Positions 8,046 to 16,846 are shown, counted from the first letter of the stretch. The stretch is DNA of 64,000 nucleotides from Martinezella lusitana (GCF_010668395.1 NZ_WUEY01000024.1:1-64000); one strand, 5' to 3'. Notes: generated by a model from the sequence alone, not told the origin. Numbers and translations: made by a program.

Positions 8046-9281
8046 CTACAGGCGCAGGATCCCGGTACCGTCTGAAATCTCGACCCTTGCGCCCAATCGG
8101 CTGGATTGTTCGCAGAAGCGGCGAAGTATCCGTTCCGCGCTTGCGCCGATTGCCAGTTGCGGGACCAGGCGCTTCTCAAGCTCGCCATCTTGGAGGGCAT
8201 CGTGGCCTCCAATGACGACCGGCGAAAACCTGGCTTCAATGAGATTGTTGTCGTCATCGAAGCTGCACGATCCAACGACGCTTTCCCAAACCTCGGGTGC
8301 AGTCCAGGCCGATTCCTCGGATTTTACATGGAAGATAAAATTGCCAAGGCTGTAGAAGATCGGTCGCTTCCTATAGATCTCGACCGGTTGAAGGACAGGC
8401 GCTCCGTGGCTCACGAACATGGCAGCGCCAGCATCTATACATTTCCTCGCAACGTAGCTTACCCATTTCGGCACCTGGGTCCAGTCGCGTGCCCAATGGT
8501 GGTGATGGAGGTAGGCGATGACCATTGAGCCGTCCTGCGCCGCGCCGGCTATGGCGGCGAGGTTCCTGGAAAGATCGGTTTCATCCACCCTGACGTTGCG
8601 GGCATAGTGGTCTGCTCGCCTGAAGACCGCGCGGGCGATACAGACTTCTGTATCGCCGTCCACATGCGGAGGATCATTCGGCTGGCTATCGTTTGCCAGG
8701 TCCATCGCATTGTAACCAAGCGCGTCACGTATGAAGCGAAGGGAAGTAAATGCGCTATCGTCCACGTCCAGCACCTGGGTCACGCCGAGGCGATTGACGC
8801 CCGGTCGCTCCGGCCGACCTCGTCCGGCGTCTGCGGCATACATGAAGTCAGGACCCGGTCCTCCGTCCATAGCGACGACCGCGACCTGTCGCCCACCGAT
8901 CGTGGCTTTGCCGGCCTGTGCTGCCTGTCCGTGATTGCGTCCGATGCCGGCATGCAGAAATCCTCGTTGCTCGACCTCCTCCAATGTTGAAAGAATGCCG
9001 GACGGACCGAGATCGAAGGCGTGGTTGTTGGATAGCGACAAGGCGCGAAATCCCATTGTCTGCAGCGCGTCGAGCACGGCGGGATCGCTGCATCCGAAAT
9101 AGGATCCTTTGAGTGGCCAGCCTTCGAAGCGCCCGAAGATCGTGCCCTCGAAGTTGGTGAAGGAAAGGTCCGCGTCTCGCAGCAGAGTGCAGACACCCTG
9201 AAAGGCCGGGGCCGTGATGCTGCGAACATCGTGATGAATGAGGGACTGACCGGTGACTGCTACCTTAAAACTTTGCTTCAT
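8046..9281 (-). CDS. CapA-family protein (poly-gamma-glutamate synthesis type metallophosphatase fold)
   Basis: A 411-residue protein with CapA/PgsA hallmarks: SFTNFEGTIFG near residue 41, LSLSNNHAFDLG near residue 83, and VIAYLHHHHWARDW followed by SHGAPVLQP and FYSLGNFIFH in the second half. The histidine and asparagine pattern is that of the calcineurin-like metallophosphatase superfamily. In Bacillus, CapA helps make poly-gamma-glutamate, but many CapA-like proteins occur without the other synthesis genes, as here. No signal peptide or anchor is visible. Location between a peptide importer and peptidase T suggests a role in handling an imported peptide or a gamma-glutamyl compound, not capsule synthesis (inference). 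Confidence 0.85.
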   Translation of the reverse strand: MKQSFKVAVTGQSLIHHDVRSITAPAFQGVCTLLRDADLSFTNFEGTIFGRFEGWPLKGSYFGCSDPAVLDALQTMGFRALSLSNNHAFDLGPSGILSTLEEVEQRGFLHAGIGRNHGQAAQAGKATIGGRQVAVVAMDGGPGPDFMYAADAGRGRPERPGVNRLGVTQVLDVDDSAFTSLRFIRDALGYNAMDLANDSQPNDPPHVDGDTEVCIARAVFRRADHYARNVRVDETDLSRNLAAIAGAAQDGSMVIAYLHHHHWARDWTQVPKWVSYVARKCIDAGAAMFVSHGAPVLQPVEIYRKRPIFYSLGNFIFHVKSEESAWTAPEVWESVVGSCSFDDDNNLIEARFSPVVIGGHDALQDGELEKRLVPQLAIGASAERILRRFCEQSSRLGARVEISDGTGILRL

Positions 9282-9370
9282 GGATCGACTTTCCTTGGCA
9301 GAATTGAACTGTCCGTTTCAAATGTCGGGAAGAGCGGGACGGTGTGGGCCGGACAGGGGCCGGCGAGGTT

Positions 9371-11053
9371 TCAGTGCATGAAGCGCATGGAGCGCGCCTC
9401 GATCAGGCTCCGCGTGTAGGCATTCGCCGACTGGGAGAAGACGACGTCCGTCGGACCTGCGTCCTCGACGCGACCATTCCTGAAGATGTAGACCGAGCTG
9501 CATATCTGCTGCACGAGCGCAAGGTCGTGCGAGATAAAGAGCATCGAGATGCCGCGTTCGACAACGCTTTCCTTCAGGAGCGAAACGATCTCGGCTTGAA
9601 CAGAGACATCCAGCGCTGAGGTCGGCTCGTCGGCGACGATGATTTCCGGTCGCGCAAGAAGCGCCCGCGCAATACAGACGCGCTGCTTCTGGCCTCCGGA
9701 AAGTTGATGGGGGTAGCGAGAGAGGAAGCTGTGCGCAATACCGATGCGATCGAGCGTCTGGTCGAGTGTGGGCCAGGCTCCATGGGGACCAGAACCGGCG
9801 CTGAATTGGATGGCTTCTTCCAGTGTGTCGCCGATGGTCTTGCGTGGGTTGAGCGACATGGCCGGATCCTGAAAGATCATCTGGACGCGGCCGAGGAGCC
9901 CGGTTTTGCGGCCGGGCTGCGAGGCATCAAAGTCCATGCCTCCGATCGTGATCTTTCCGCTGCTTGCGGTTTCAAGGCCGGCGATGATCCGTCCGATCGT
10001 TGTCTTTCCGCTGCCGCTTTCGCCGACAATCCCGCTAACGCTACCTCGGCGTAGCTTGACGGAGATGTCGTTGAGCGCCTGATGTGATGCGCCGTTGGCG
10101 AAGGGCCATGGCAGCCCGCCTGTATGAAAGGTCTTCGAAATATCGCGAGCAATGAGGATGTCCGCCTCACCAGGCTTCACAAATCTGGCGGACATCGCCT
10201 CACGATCGACGAAGCCCGGCTCTCGGTTTTCCGCGAGCCCCGACACACGCAACAAGGGAACGGCGGACAACAGCTTGCAGGTATAGTCGTCCTGCGGAGC
10301 ATCGAGGATTGCGCTTGCGGCGTTCTGCTCCACGACGCGGCCATGCCGCATCACCAGCACCTTGTCGGCAATTTCCGCGATAACGCCCATGTCATGCGTG
10401 ACCAGCATGATCGACACGTCGGTTTCGTCGACGAGTTTACGCAGGAGCAGGAGGATCTGCTTTTGAACTGTCGCGTCGAGAGCGGACGTCGGTTCATCCG
10501 CAATGATGATGTCCGGCTTCCCGGCCATCGCGATCGCTATGACGATGCGCTGACGCTGACCACCGGAAAATTGATGGGGGTAGTCATGAAACCGTTGACG
10601 CGGCTCCGGAATGCCGACATTGCGAAGCAGAGTCATCGCGCTCTCGCGCAGCTGCCGGCGCGAAAGCCGTTCGTCGGCCGCACGGATCGTTTCTTCCAGT
10701 TGCGCACCGATCGACATCAATGGGTCGAGCGAAGCCGTGTGATCCTGGAAGATCGCCGCTATGCGGCGTCCGCGGATAGATTGCCATTCATGCGACGTCA
10801 TACCGTTCAGGGCCGTGCCATTGAACGTGATCGACCCGGAGGTCAATTCGAATTGGGGCCCGAGCAGGCCGATCACGGCGTTGCCCAGCGTCGATTTACC
10901 GGCGCCGGATTCGCCGATAATTCCAAGAATTTCGCCCTTGGACAGCGTCGTGCTGATGTCCTGCAGGATGGTGGCCTGACCCGCTTTCGAGCGGTAGCGC
11001 AGTGTGAGATTGGAGATTTCGAGCAGAGGCGGCTGTGCGGTTTCCTGGGTCAT
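9371..11053 (-). CDS. oligopeptide ABC transporter, fused double ATP-binding protein
   Basis: A 560-residue protein with two complete ABC ATPase domains in tandem, as in GsiA or a DppD-DppF fusion. Domain 1 has Walker A GESGAGKST (about 42-50) and signature FSGGQRQR. Domain 2 has Walker A GESGSGKTT and signature LSGGQKQRVCIARAL, both followed by ADEPTSALD Walker B segments. It powers the two permeases encoded just upstream. Its ATG at 11053 overlaps the stop of the preceding permease (ATGA). It shares an operon with the binding protein at 14507, and belongs to the peptide/opine/nickel transporter group. Confidence 0.95.
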   Translation of the reverse strand: MTQETAQPPLLEISNLTLRYRSKAGQATILQDISTTLSKGEILGIIGESGAGKSTLGNAVIGLLGPQFELTSGSITFNGTALNGMTSHEWQSIRGRRIAAIFQDHTASLDPLMSIGAQLEETIRAADERLSRRQLRESAMTLLRNVGIPEPRQRFHDYPHQFSGGQRQRIVIAIAMAGKPDIIIADEPTSALDATVQKQILLLLRKLVDETDVSIMLVTHDMGVIAEIADKVLVMRHGRVVEQNAASAILDAPQDDYTCKLLSAVPLLRVSGLAENREPGFVDREAMSARFVKPGEADILIARDISKTFHTGGLPWPFANGASHQALNDISVKLRRGSVSGIVGESGSGKTTIGRIIAGLETASSGKITIGGMDFDASQPGRKTGLLGRVQMIFQDPAMSLNPRKTIGDTLEEAIQFSAGSGPHGAWPTLDQTLDRIGIAHSFLSRYPHQLSGGQKQRVCIARALLARPEIIVADEPTSALDVSVQAEIVSLLKESVVERGISMLFISHDLALVQQICSSVYIFRNGRVEDAGPTDVVFSQSANAYTRSLIEARSMRFMH

Positions 11054-11925
11054 AGCGTGCGGCTCCTGGGATCCAGATTGCGACGGATGTCCTCGCCGAC
11101 GAAATTAATGCTGGCGATCAGAACGAACAGAGCGAGGCCGGGGAAGAAGCTGATCCAGTACTGGCCGGTCAGCAGATACTGAAACCCATTCGCGACGGCG
11201 GAACCGAGAGATGGTTGGTCGATCGGCACGCCAAGGCCGAGAAACGAAAGCGTCGCCTCGAGCGCCACGGCGGATCCGACTTCGATCGGGATCAGCGTGA
11301 TGGCGGGAGCGATGCTGTTGGGGAGCAGATGCCTGAAGATGATCCGCAAGGTGGGCAGCCTCAGTAACTGCACGGCATCGATGTAGGATTTGCTTCGCTC
11401 GCTAAGGGCGACGGCGCGGGCCACACGGGCATAGGAAGCCCATTGAACGATGATCAGCGCCAGAATGATGCGATCGACGCCGGGTCCGAGCGTGACGATC
11501 GCGATCAGGGCGATCAGGATCGTCGGGAGGCTCAATTGCAGATCGACCGCACGCATGATGACGACATCGACCCACCGACCGAAATAGGCAGCACTGACGC
11601 CTGCCGTCAGTCCGATCAATGCTGCGATGGCCGCACTTGTGATCGACACTGCCAGGCTGATGCGCAGCCCGTAGAGAATGGTGCTGGCGATATCGCGGCC
11701 AAGACCGTCGGTGCCGAGGAGATAAATGTATCCGCCGCTTCCGAGCGTCCCGGGAGGGGAGGATGCTTCCCATCCCGAGATTTGCAGCGGGTCGTAGGGA
11801 TTCTGCGGCGCGATCAAAGGCGTCGCGACGGCGAGCAGGATATAGACGGCAAGGATGCATTTCGAGAGAGTGATGGAATGGCGGAATGGGCCCTTCCAGA
11901 ACACCCGAATGATTTCGGCCTTCAT
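11050..11925 (-). CDS. oligopeptide ABC transporter permease, DppC type
   Basis: A 291-residue inner-membrane permease. It has the N-terminal helix and short periplasmic region (IAPQNPYDPLQ) typical of DppC/OppC, and an EAA-loop region (ALSERSKSYIDAVQLLRLP, then IFRHLLPNSIAP). I chose the ATG at 11925, which follows AAAGGTGAAACC and starts four bases after the preceding permease stop. A longer open frame to 11973 would overlap that gene and adds non-membrane sequence. It pairs with the DppB-type permease to form the channel. Confidence 0.93.
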   Translation of the reverse strand: MKAEIIRVFWKGPFRHSITLSKCILAVYILLAVATPLIAPQNPYDPLQISGWEASSPPGTLGSGGYIYLLGTDGLGRDIASTILYGLRISLAVSITSAAIAALIGLTAGVSAAYFGRWVDVVIMRAVDLQLSLPTILIALIAIVTLGPGVDRIILALIIVQWASYARVARAVALSERSKSYIDAVQLLRLPTLRIIFRHLLPNSIAPAITLIPIEVGSAVALEATLSFLGLGVPIDQPSLGSAVANGFQYLLTGQYWISFFPGLALFVLIASINFVGEDIRRNLDPRSRTL

Positions 11926-11929
11926 GGTT

Positions 11930-12913
11930 TCACCTTTGGGAAGAACGGCGCACGCGCGGATCGAGCACGGCATGGAAGAGGTCGACGAGCGCGTTGAGAG
12001 CGACGAAGGCGACGGAGACGAAGGTCAGTGTCGCCATGACAACCGGGCGATCGAGCAACTGGATGGAGTCGATCAGAAGCTTGCCGACGCCGGGCCAGGC
12101 GAAGATCGTCTCAACGACGACGGCGAATGCCAGCATGCCGCCGAACTGCAGCCCGATAATCGTCACGACCGGTACGCTGATGTTCGCGAGGGTATGGCGG
12201 AACAACACACGCCGCGGCGACAGGCCCTTCGCCTGGCAGAAGCGGGTGAAGTCAAGGGATTCGACTTCGATCGTGCCGGATCGCGCAAGCCGCGCAATCA
12301 GCGCGATGTTCGGAATAGCCAGCGCCAGGGCAGGGAGCACGATGTGCCGCAATCCGTCTGCTGTCAGAAAGCTCCATTGCAGACCGAAGAGGCCGGTCGT
12401 CTCTCCACGGCCGCCCGACGGAAACCAGCCCGTCAGGACGGCGCCGACAAGGATCAGCACCATGCTGAACCAGAAGGAGGGGATACTGAGCGCGAAAACA
12501 CTTGCCTTCAGAACCGTTCGGTCGAATGCCGTTCCATTCCGGCGGCCAGCCAAGAGACCGAGCAGGACGCCAAGTGGCGCGGCGATCAGCATGGCGATCG
12601 ACGCGAGTTCGAGGGTTGCCGGCAGTTTGCTTAACACCAGTCCGAAGGCCGACACATGATAGATGTAGGAGGTGCCGAACGAACCGGTCACCACGCTTTT
12701 CGCAAAGAGCAGATATTGCCACCAGATCGGCTGATCCAGGCCAAGGGCGATCGTGGCGCGACGGATGTCGTCGGCGCTGGCTGTCTCCATGTCCAGAATG
12801 TTATAGACGGGGTTGCCGACGCTATGAATTCCCAGGAACGCGATGAGGGACATCAGAAAAAGCAGGAGAATGGCTTGCGAAAGCCGTCTCGTGGCGACGG
12901 TAATCAGTCCCAT
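11930..12913 (-). CDS. oligopeptide ABC transporter permease, DppB type
   Basis: A 327-residue inner-membrane permease starting MGLITVATRRLSQAILLLF, the usual DppB opening with a first helix directly at the N-terminus and the VDRxxG-like element shortened. The EAA-like loop is EVESLDFTRFCQAKGLSPRR, and the following VLFRHTLANISVP is also typical. I chose the ATG at 12913, preceded by GGGAGAATAAG. The frame is open to 12988, but that part overlaps the binding-protein gene. It partners the DppC-type permease. Confidence 0.93.
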   Translation of the reverse strand: MGLITVATRRLSQAILLLFLMSLIAFLGIHSVGNPVYNILDMETASADDIRRATIALGLDQPIWWQYLLFAKSVVTGSFGTSYIYHVSAFGLVLSKLPATLELASIAMLIAAPLGVLLGLLAGRRNGTAFDRTVLKASVFALSIPSFWFSMVLILVGAVLTGWFPSGGRGETTGLFGLQWSFLTADGLRHIVLPALALAIPNIALIARLARSGTIEVESLDFTRFCQAKGLSPRRVLFRHTLANISVPVVTIIGLQFGGMLAFAVVVETIFAWPGVGKLLIDSIQLLDRPVVMATLTFVSVAFVALNALVDLFHAVLDPRVRRSSQR

Positions 12914-12917
12914 GATC

Positions 12918-14507
12918 TTATTCTCCCGCCGGGACCGCTTGCATCGCGGTCGTCCAACCGCGTGGATGAACGGTGTAGGAGGCGACACGCTGTCCGTGGC
13001 CGACGATCAGATGAAAATGATAGAGCGGGATGATGGGATCATCGGGCATGATGAAATCCGTAGCCCGGGCGACGGCTGCGTCCCGCTCCGGCCCGACATC
13101 GATCGTCTCGGCCTTTGTCAGCATGTCGTCGAAAGCGGGGTTGCTGTAGCCGCCATAGTTCAGCGAGCCGGTTTTCCGCTCGTCGTTCTTTGTCGCCAGC
13201 ACGGCATCAAGGCAGACGGTCACGGCATTGCCCGAGCAACCGGCATACCATGCCGCATAGTCGCCGTGATCGAGCTTGTTTGCATAGACCGAGTAAGGTG
13301 CGACGGTCGGCTGCGCCTTCACGCCGATCCGGGCCCAGTTCTGGGCGACCGATTGCAAGGCTTCGCTATCGCCTGGATAGCGACCTGCCGGTCCACCGAG
13401 AACGACATTGAACCCGTCTGGATAGCCCGCTTTTGCAAGCAAGGCTTTCGCCGTCTCGTAGTCCGGCTTAATCACGCTCAGCTTGGACGATGTGCCGGGC
13501 ATGCCCGTCGGGAAGAGCTGGCTCGCCGCCGTGCCGTAGCCCTGCAGGATCTTTTCGGCAAGAAATGGACGATCGGTCGCCATGGCAAGCGCGTGGCGCA
13601 CGCGAGCGTCACGGAAGGGATTGGGGATCGGCTTTCCCGACTTATCGGTGACGCCGGGCAGCGTTTCCCGCGATACATCAAATTGCAGGAAGTTGGAACG
13701 GGCCGCACTCGTGCTGTCGATCTTGATGCCACGGCTCTTGAGCGTCGCGACATCACGCGCCGGGATATAATCGGCGATATCGACATCTCCCGTCGTCAGC
13801 GCTGCAACGCGGGCGGCGGGGCTCTCGACCACGCGGAAGGTGACCGCGCTCCAGGTGGGTTTACCTGCCCAGTAGTCGTCGTTTCTGATGAGCTTCAACA
13901 CCTCGCCCGATTGCCAGCTGGCAAATTTATAGGGTCCGGTTCCGACCACCGACGAACCAGCATTGAGCTCGTCCGTCGTTTCAAAGCCCTTATCCTGACG
14001 GTGCATGATGAAGATCGACGAGAGCGAAAGCGGCAGGGTCGGCACATCGCCGTTTGTCTCGATGATCACGGTCAATGGATCGGATGCCGTAACCGACTTG
14101 ATAGCCTGGACATAGGCTTCGAAGCCGCCGCCTGGTGGCTTCAGGAAGTGCTGTACACGGTCGATCGAGTAAATGACGTCCTGGGCGGTGAAGGGCGATC
14201 CATCGTGAAACCGCGCATTTTCGCGCAGTTTGAACTCCCATTGCGTGGGGGAGAGCCGCTTCCAGGAGGCGGCAAGGCCCGGCCGGGCCTGCATTGTTTC
14301 GTCCTGGTAGATCAGGCGTTCAAAGATGTGGGACAGGAGAGAGGTGTTTTCGTTGAGATCAGCATATTGCGGATCGAGAGTCATCAGCTTGTAAGATGTC
14401 GCGATCTTCACCTCCTGCGCGGCTGTGGGAGAAAAGGTGGCCCCGAGTGTCATGACCACAACGCCTGCGCTGAACAGGACCGGGCGGAATTTGCTGATGA
14501 ACGCCAT
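12918..14507 (-). CDS. peptide ABC transporter substrate-binding protein, family 5
   Basis: A 529-residue periplasmic binding protein, the usual size for DppA/OppA-type family 5 proteins. The N-terminus is a signal peptide (hydrophobic core, then SPTAAQEV for cleavage at about residue 30). DPQYADLNENTSLLSHIFERL and LRENARFHDGSPFTAQDV are family signatures. It is the first gene of the leftward operon that continues with two permeases, a double ATPase, CapA-like and PepT genes. An operator-like palindrome cluster lies 115-144 bases upstream, shared with a divergent XRE gene. The ligand class is peptide-like, but related proteins also bind opines or sugars. Confidence 0.93.
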   Translation of the reverse strand: MAFISKFRPVLFSAGVVVMTLGATFSPTAAQEVKIATSYKLMTLDPQYADLNENTSLLSHIFERLIYQDETMQARPGLAASWKRLSPTQWEFKLRENARFHDGSPFTAQDVIYSIDRVQHFLKPPGGGFEAYVQAIKSVTASDPLTVIIETNGDVPTLPLSLSSIFIMHRQDKGFETTDELNAGSSVVGTGPYKFASWQSGEVLKLIRNDDYWAGKPTWSAVTFRVVESPAARVAALTTGDVDIADYIPARDVATLKSRGIKIDSTSAARSNFLQFDVSRETLPGVTDKSGKPIPNPFRDARVRHALAMATDRPFLAEKILQGYGTAASQLFPTGMPGTSSKLSVIKPDYETAKALLAKAGYPDGFNVVLGGPAGRYPGDSEALQSVAQNWARIGVKAQPTVAPYSVYANKLDHGDYAAWYAGCSGNAVTVCLDAVLATKNDERKTGSLNYGGYSNPAFDDMLTKAETIDVGPERDAAVARATDFIMPDDPIIPLYHFHLIVGHGQRVASYTVHPRGWTTAMQAVPAGE

Positions 14508-14621
14508 TACGAAGTTCCCTTTCTGGTTATTGCGGCTCCCGAAATGGATGATCGGATTTTAACCGCGCACGTCTCCCTGCCTTGCGAGCGGACTCGAAGG
14601 CCAAGTGTTCGTCGTTTTGTA

Positions 14622-14651
14622 GAGTATACTCTGTAGAGGAATACTCTACAG
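14622..14651. promoter_or_regulatory. candidate operator with GAGTATACTC (copy 2) and overlapping CTGTAGAG/CTCTACAG repeat
   Basis: The palindrome GAGTATACTC at 14622-14631 is followed by a second inverted repeat with perfect 8-bp arms (14631-14638 and 14644-14651) around a 5-base spacer. The first 21 bases match copy 1 at 6339-6359 in 19 positions. The site lies 19 bases before the small XRE gene at 14670 and in the divergent gap to the peptide-importer operon, so it could control both. Two overlapping half-sites suggest cooperative dimer binding (inference). Confidence 0.65.
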
Positions 14652-14669
14652 ATCGCAATAAGTGTTCGA

Positions 14670-14888
14670 ATGGATGATCGAGATACCTTTGCGCGAAGTC
14701 TGGTTTTCTGGCGGAACAAGCGAGGGCTGAGCCAGGAAGAGCTCGCCTTCATGATCGGCGTGCACCGGACGATGATCAACCACTATGAATGCCGCAAGCA
14801 CTCGCCGAAGTGGGAGAAAGTGACCAAACTCGCCGCGGCGCTTGGCATCAGCGTTGACGAGTTCGCAAAGCCGCCACCTCAGGAATAG
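14670..14888 (+). CDS. small XRE-family helix-turn-helix regulator
   Basis: A 72-residue protein consisting of a Cro/C1-type domain: WRNKRGLSQEELAFMIG, then HRTMINHYECRKHSPKW in the recognition region, then AAALGISVDEFAK closing the fold. It is divergent from the peptide-importer operon, with the palindrome cluster 14622-14651 in the gap, so autoregulation plus control of the importer is likely by position. Its 3' end overlaps the 3' end of the minus-strand hypothetical gene (14848-14888) tail to tail. It resembles the 6374 regulator in size and fold, but the recognition helices differ. Confidence 0.85.
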   Translation: MDDRDTFARSLVFWRNKRGLSQEELAFMIGVHRTMINHYECRKHSPKWEKVTKLAAALGISVDEFAKPPPQE

Positions 14889-15537
14889 GGGCCACTGCTT
14901 TGTCGACGGCCGGAAGATCGGACTGCTTCCTATGGAGATCCAGGAGATCGCTCATCACGGAACATAGCTGCGGCCACGGGAGCTCGTCGGAATCGGGCGA
15001 TGGTATCCCAAGTGACATGACAACATTCAGCTTGGCAATAACACCTGCGATGGACCGTGCGGGCATATCCGATAGCTCCTCAGCCAGCGCGAAATCGCGA
15101 TCGCACGCCACGCGCTCGGCTTCCTTGGCTTTCGTATATCCCACGAATTTGTCTGCGGTGTTCCAAAGACCGATCTGGGCGGCCAGGGCTTTCTTCGCTT
15201 CATCTCGCGCTTCGGCGAGATTGTCACCCTTGAGCAGAAATTCGATATCGGCCTCATCTCGTACGAAGCCGGTATCGGAATGGCCGGGAACATCGATATG
15301 AATCGAAGGGAAGCCGACGGTGTGGACCAACTGAGTTTCGAGATGCTGCTGCAGACGGCAGCGCAGGCCGAATTCACGGTGCGCTTCATGCCATTCCAGC
15401 CATTTTGCCAAGGCCGGATCGGTGTCGGCAGCATCAACCGCACGATCCCTCAATCCCGCCAGAAAATCCGTCGTGCACGAAAGAATGTTTACGCGGGTAT
15501 TTGCGGGCAAAGTTCTGCTATTCTCAGAATCAGCCAT
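14848..15537 (-). CDS. hypothetical protein
   Basis: A 229-residue soluble protein that I do not recognise. It is rich in charged residues and predicted mostly helical, with no signal peptide or membrane segment. Midway there is VGFPSIHIDVPGHSDTGF, a conserved-looking patch, followed by helices such as NLAEARDEAKKALAAQ. The length and codon pattern look like a real gene, and its start faces a small HTH gene across a gap holding a perfect 14-bp inverted repeat (15571-15605). Tail-to-tail overlap of 41 bases with the XRE gene at 14670 is unusual but possible. The function is unknown. Confidence 0.7.
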   Translation of the reverse strand: MADSENSRTLPANTRVNILSCTTDFLAGLRDRAVDAADTDPALAKWLEWHEAHREFGLRCRLQQHLETQLVHTVGFPSIHIDVPGHSDTGFVRDEADIEFLLKGDNLAEARDEAKKALAAQIGLWNTADKFVGYTKAKEAERVACDRDFALAEELSDMPARSIAGVIAKLNVVMSLGIPSPDSDELPWPQLCSVMSDLLDLHRKQSDLPAVDKAVAPIPEVAALRTRQR

Positions 15538-15570
15538 GACTCGAGCTCCCTAAAGCTTGGGTTGTGGTTA

Positions 15571-15605
15571 GGCTGAAATCGGTGGTCGAAACACCGATTT
15601 CAGCC
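15571..15605. repeat. perfect 14-bp inverted repeat in divergent gap
   Basis: Arms at 15571-15584 and 15592-15605 (beginning GGCTGAAATCGG and ending in its complement) are perfectly complementary around a 7-base loop. It lies 33 bases upstream of the minus-strand hypothetical gene and 57 bases upstream of the small HTH gene at 15663. Because it is between divergent starts, an operator or a 5'-leader RNA hairpin is more likely than a terminator. Confidence 0.7.
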
Positions 15606-15662
15606 GATATGGTTGTTTTCATATCATGTTGGCGTAAAATCTGCAATGAGAAATTGAGAAAG

Positions 15663-15929
15663 ATGAACGGAATAACCGGAGCTCAAATACGGGCGGCAAG
15701 AGCGCTACTCCGATGGTCCGCGGAAGATCTGGCTAATGCTGCAAGCGTTGGCGTTACGACGGTACGCCGTGCAGAAGCAGAAGATGGACGGCCCTCGATT
15801 ACTGCAGCGAACCTCAAACTGATTAAGATAACTTTGGAAGATGCCGGTATAGAATTTATCGCAGAGAATGGCGGTGGCGTCGGTGTGCGCTTCAAGAAGC
15901 CGAATAGTGAGCAAACACCTGACACATAG
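15663..15929 (+). CDS. small XRE-type helix-turn-helix protein
   Basis: An 88-residue DNA-binding protein. Residues 3-60 form a short Cro/C1-like domain (ITGAQIRAARALLRWSAEDL, then VGVTTVRRAEAEDG). It ends with DAGIEFIAENGGGVGVRFKK, a closing segment found in many small rhizobial transcriptional regulators. I chose the ATG at 15663; the frame is open to a GTG at 15564, but that extension runs through the inverted repeat. A decayed copy of the same gene type follows directly (15960-16164). The target is unknown; autoregulation through the 15571-15605 repeat is plausible. Confidence 0.78.
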   Translation: MNGITGAQIRAARALLRWSAEDLANAASVGVTTVRRAEAEDGRPSITAANLKLIKITLEDAGIEFIAENGGGVGVRFKKPNSEQTPDT

Positions 15930-15959
15930 TGTTATGATATGAACGTAATTTAATGCAGG

Positions 15960-16164
15960 ATGGCGCGTACCGCGCTTGAATGGGATGTACGCAAACTTGC
16001 TAAGGCGGATGACGTGTCCACACGCGATTAGTCAGCCGGAACGAGGCGAGGGCCTACGAAAAAGCGCACTTCAGCGTGTGAAGCAGGCGTTTGAATAGTT
16101 CCAGATCTAATTCATTCCAGAAAGTGGAGGTGGCTTGGGAGTCCGCTTTAGAGATCGAATCTGA
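15960..16164 (+). pseudogene. remnant of a second small XRE-type regulator
   Basis: The ATG at 15960 opens a frame reading MARTALEWDVRKLAKADDVS, the usual start of this small-regulator family, but it hits a TAG after 23 codons. Another frame then reads TRLVSRNEARAYE, and a third carries FIPESGGGLGVRFRDR near 16114-16158, matching the FIAENGGGVGVRFKK ending of the intact gene just upstream. Stops interrupt the latter part (AFE-stop-FQI-stop-FIPE). The pieces are in order and at the right spacing, so this is a frameshifted, stop-riddled paralogue, probably from an old tandem duplication or insertion. Confidence 0.7.
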
Positions 16165-16846
16165 TGAAGCGAATGGAACGCAATTTTGCTTCGAAGCGTC
16201 CATGCGGAAGATCTCTACTAGTGCAGTTCACCGTTGATTGGGCTCCGGCAGGGAGCAAATAACGCGCGAGACGCGGCGCACGCGACTGGTCATTGGTCAA
16301 TTGCATGCGGGCGTCTCGCTACTCTGATACTTTTCGTCGCAAGATGCTGAATTTCATGACATATCGGCGAAGGGTTGAGGCACCTAAGGGCTGATTTCTG
16401 GCCAGCCGCTTGGAAAGCTACCTGACCTTTCTTCACCCCGATCCGGTTGTTCGCTCGGACACAATGGATGGTAGAGGCTGGGCCGAAAGCAGCCGGTCCA
16501 TTACTGAGGCGATTTGAAGGTTCGCTGCCATACGCGGTCAACAACGAATGTCGCCTCGGATATTTCAGGCTGATTGCGCCAACTGCCGCTGCAGGACCCG
16601 CAGGCCGGTTCCCGCCCCGGCCCATGCTGCAGCCGAGCCGACCACACATAGGTTTTGCTTGGCGCGTGAGACAGCCACATTCATAATGTTTGGCGGGCTG
16701 GCCGCCCACCGATTCCGAGCAATATTGTTCTACCGCGAAAAATAAGTAACACTAAGCTGAGCGGGGCGCCTCATCGACTATCAAACGCAGCCTCACTCGG
16801 CAGCGCGTTTCGTAAGGGTGAGTACGTCGAAATTGTCTGGCCCAAT
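16165..16846. other. gene-free interval
   Basis: About 680 bases between the XRE remnant and the AraC gene. Short frames exist on both strands (for example 16290-16709 minus), but none has a recognisable motif, a ribosome site, or typical composition. I could not identify transposase remnants or a hairpin with a T tract. Confidence 0.4.

Noticed and set aside
10124..11182. A 352-codon plus-strand frame antisense to the double ATPase
   Set aside because: It lies entirely over convincing ABC ATPase sequence and has no ribosome site or recognisable motif.
12843..14636. A 597-codon plus-strand open frame antisense to the family 5 binding protein
   Set aside because: GC-rich coding sequence often leaves an antisense frame open. 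The minus-strand protein has clear family features and signal peptide; the plus-strand product is arginine-rich with no recognisable domain.
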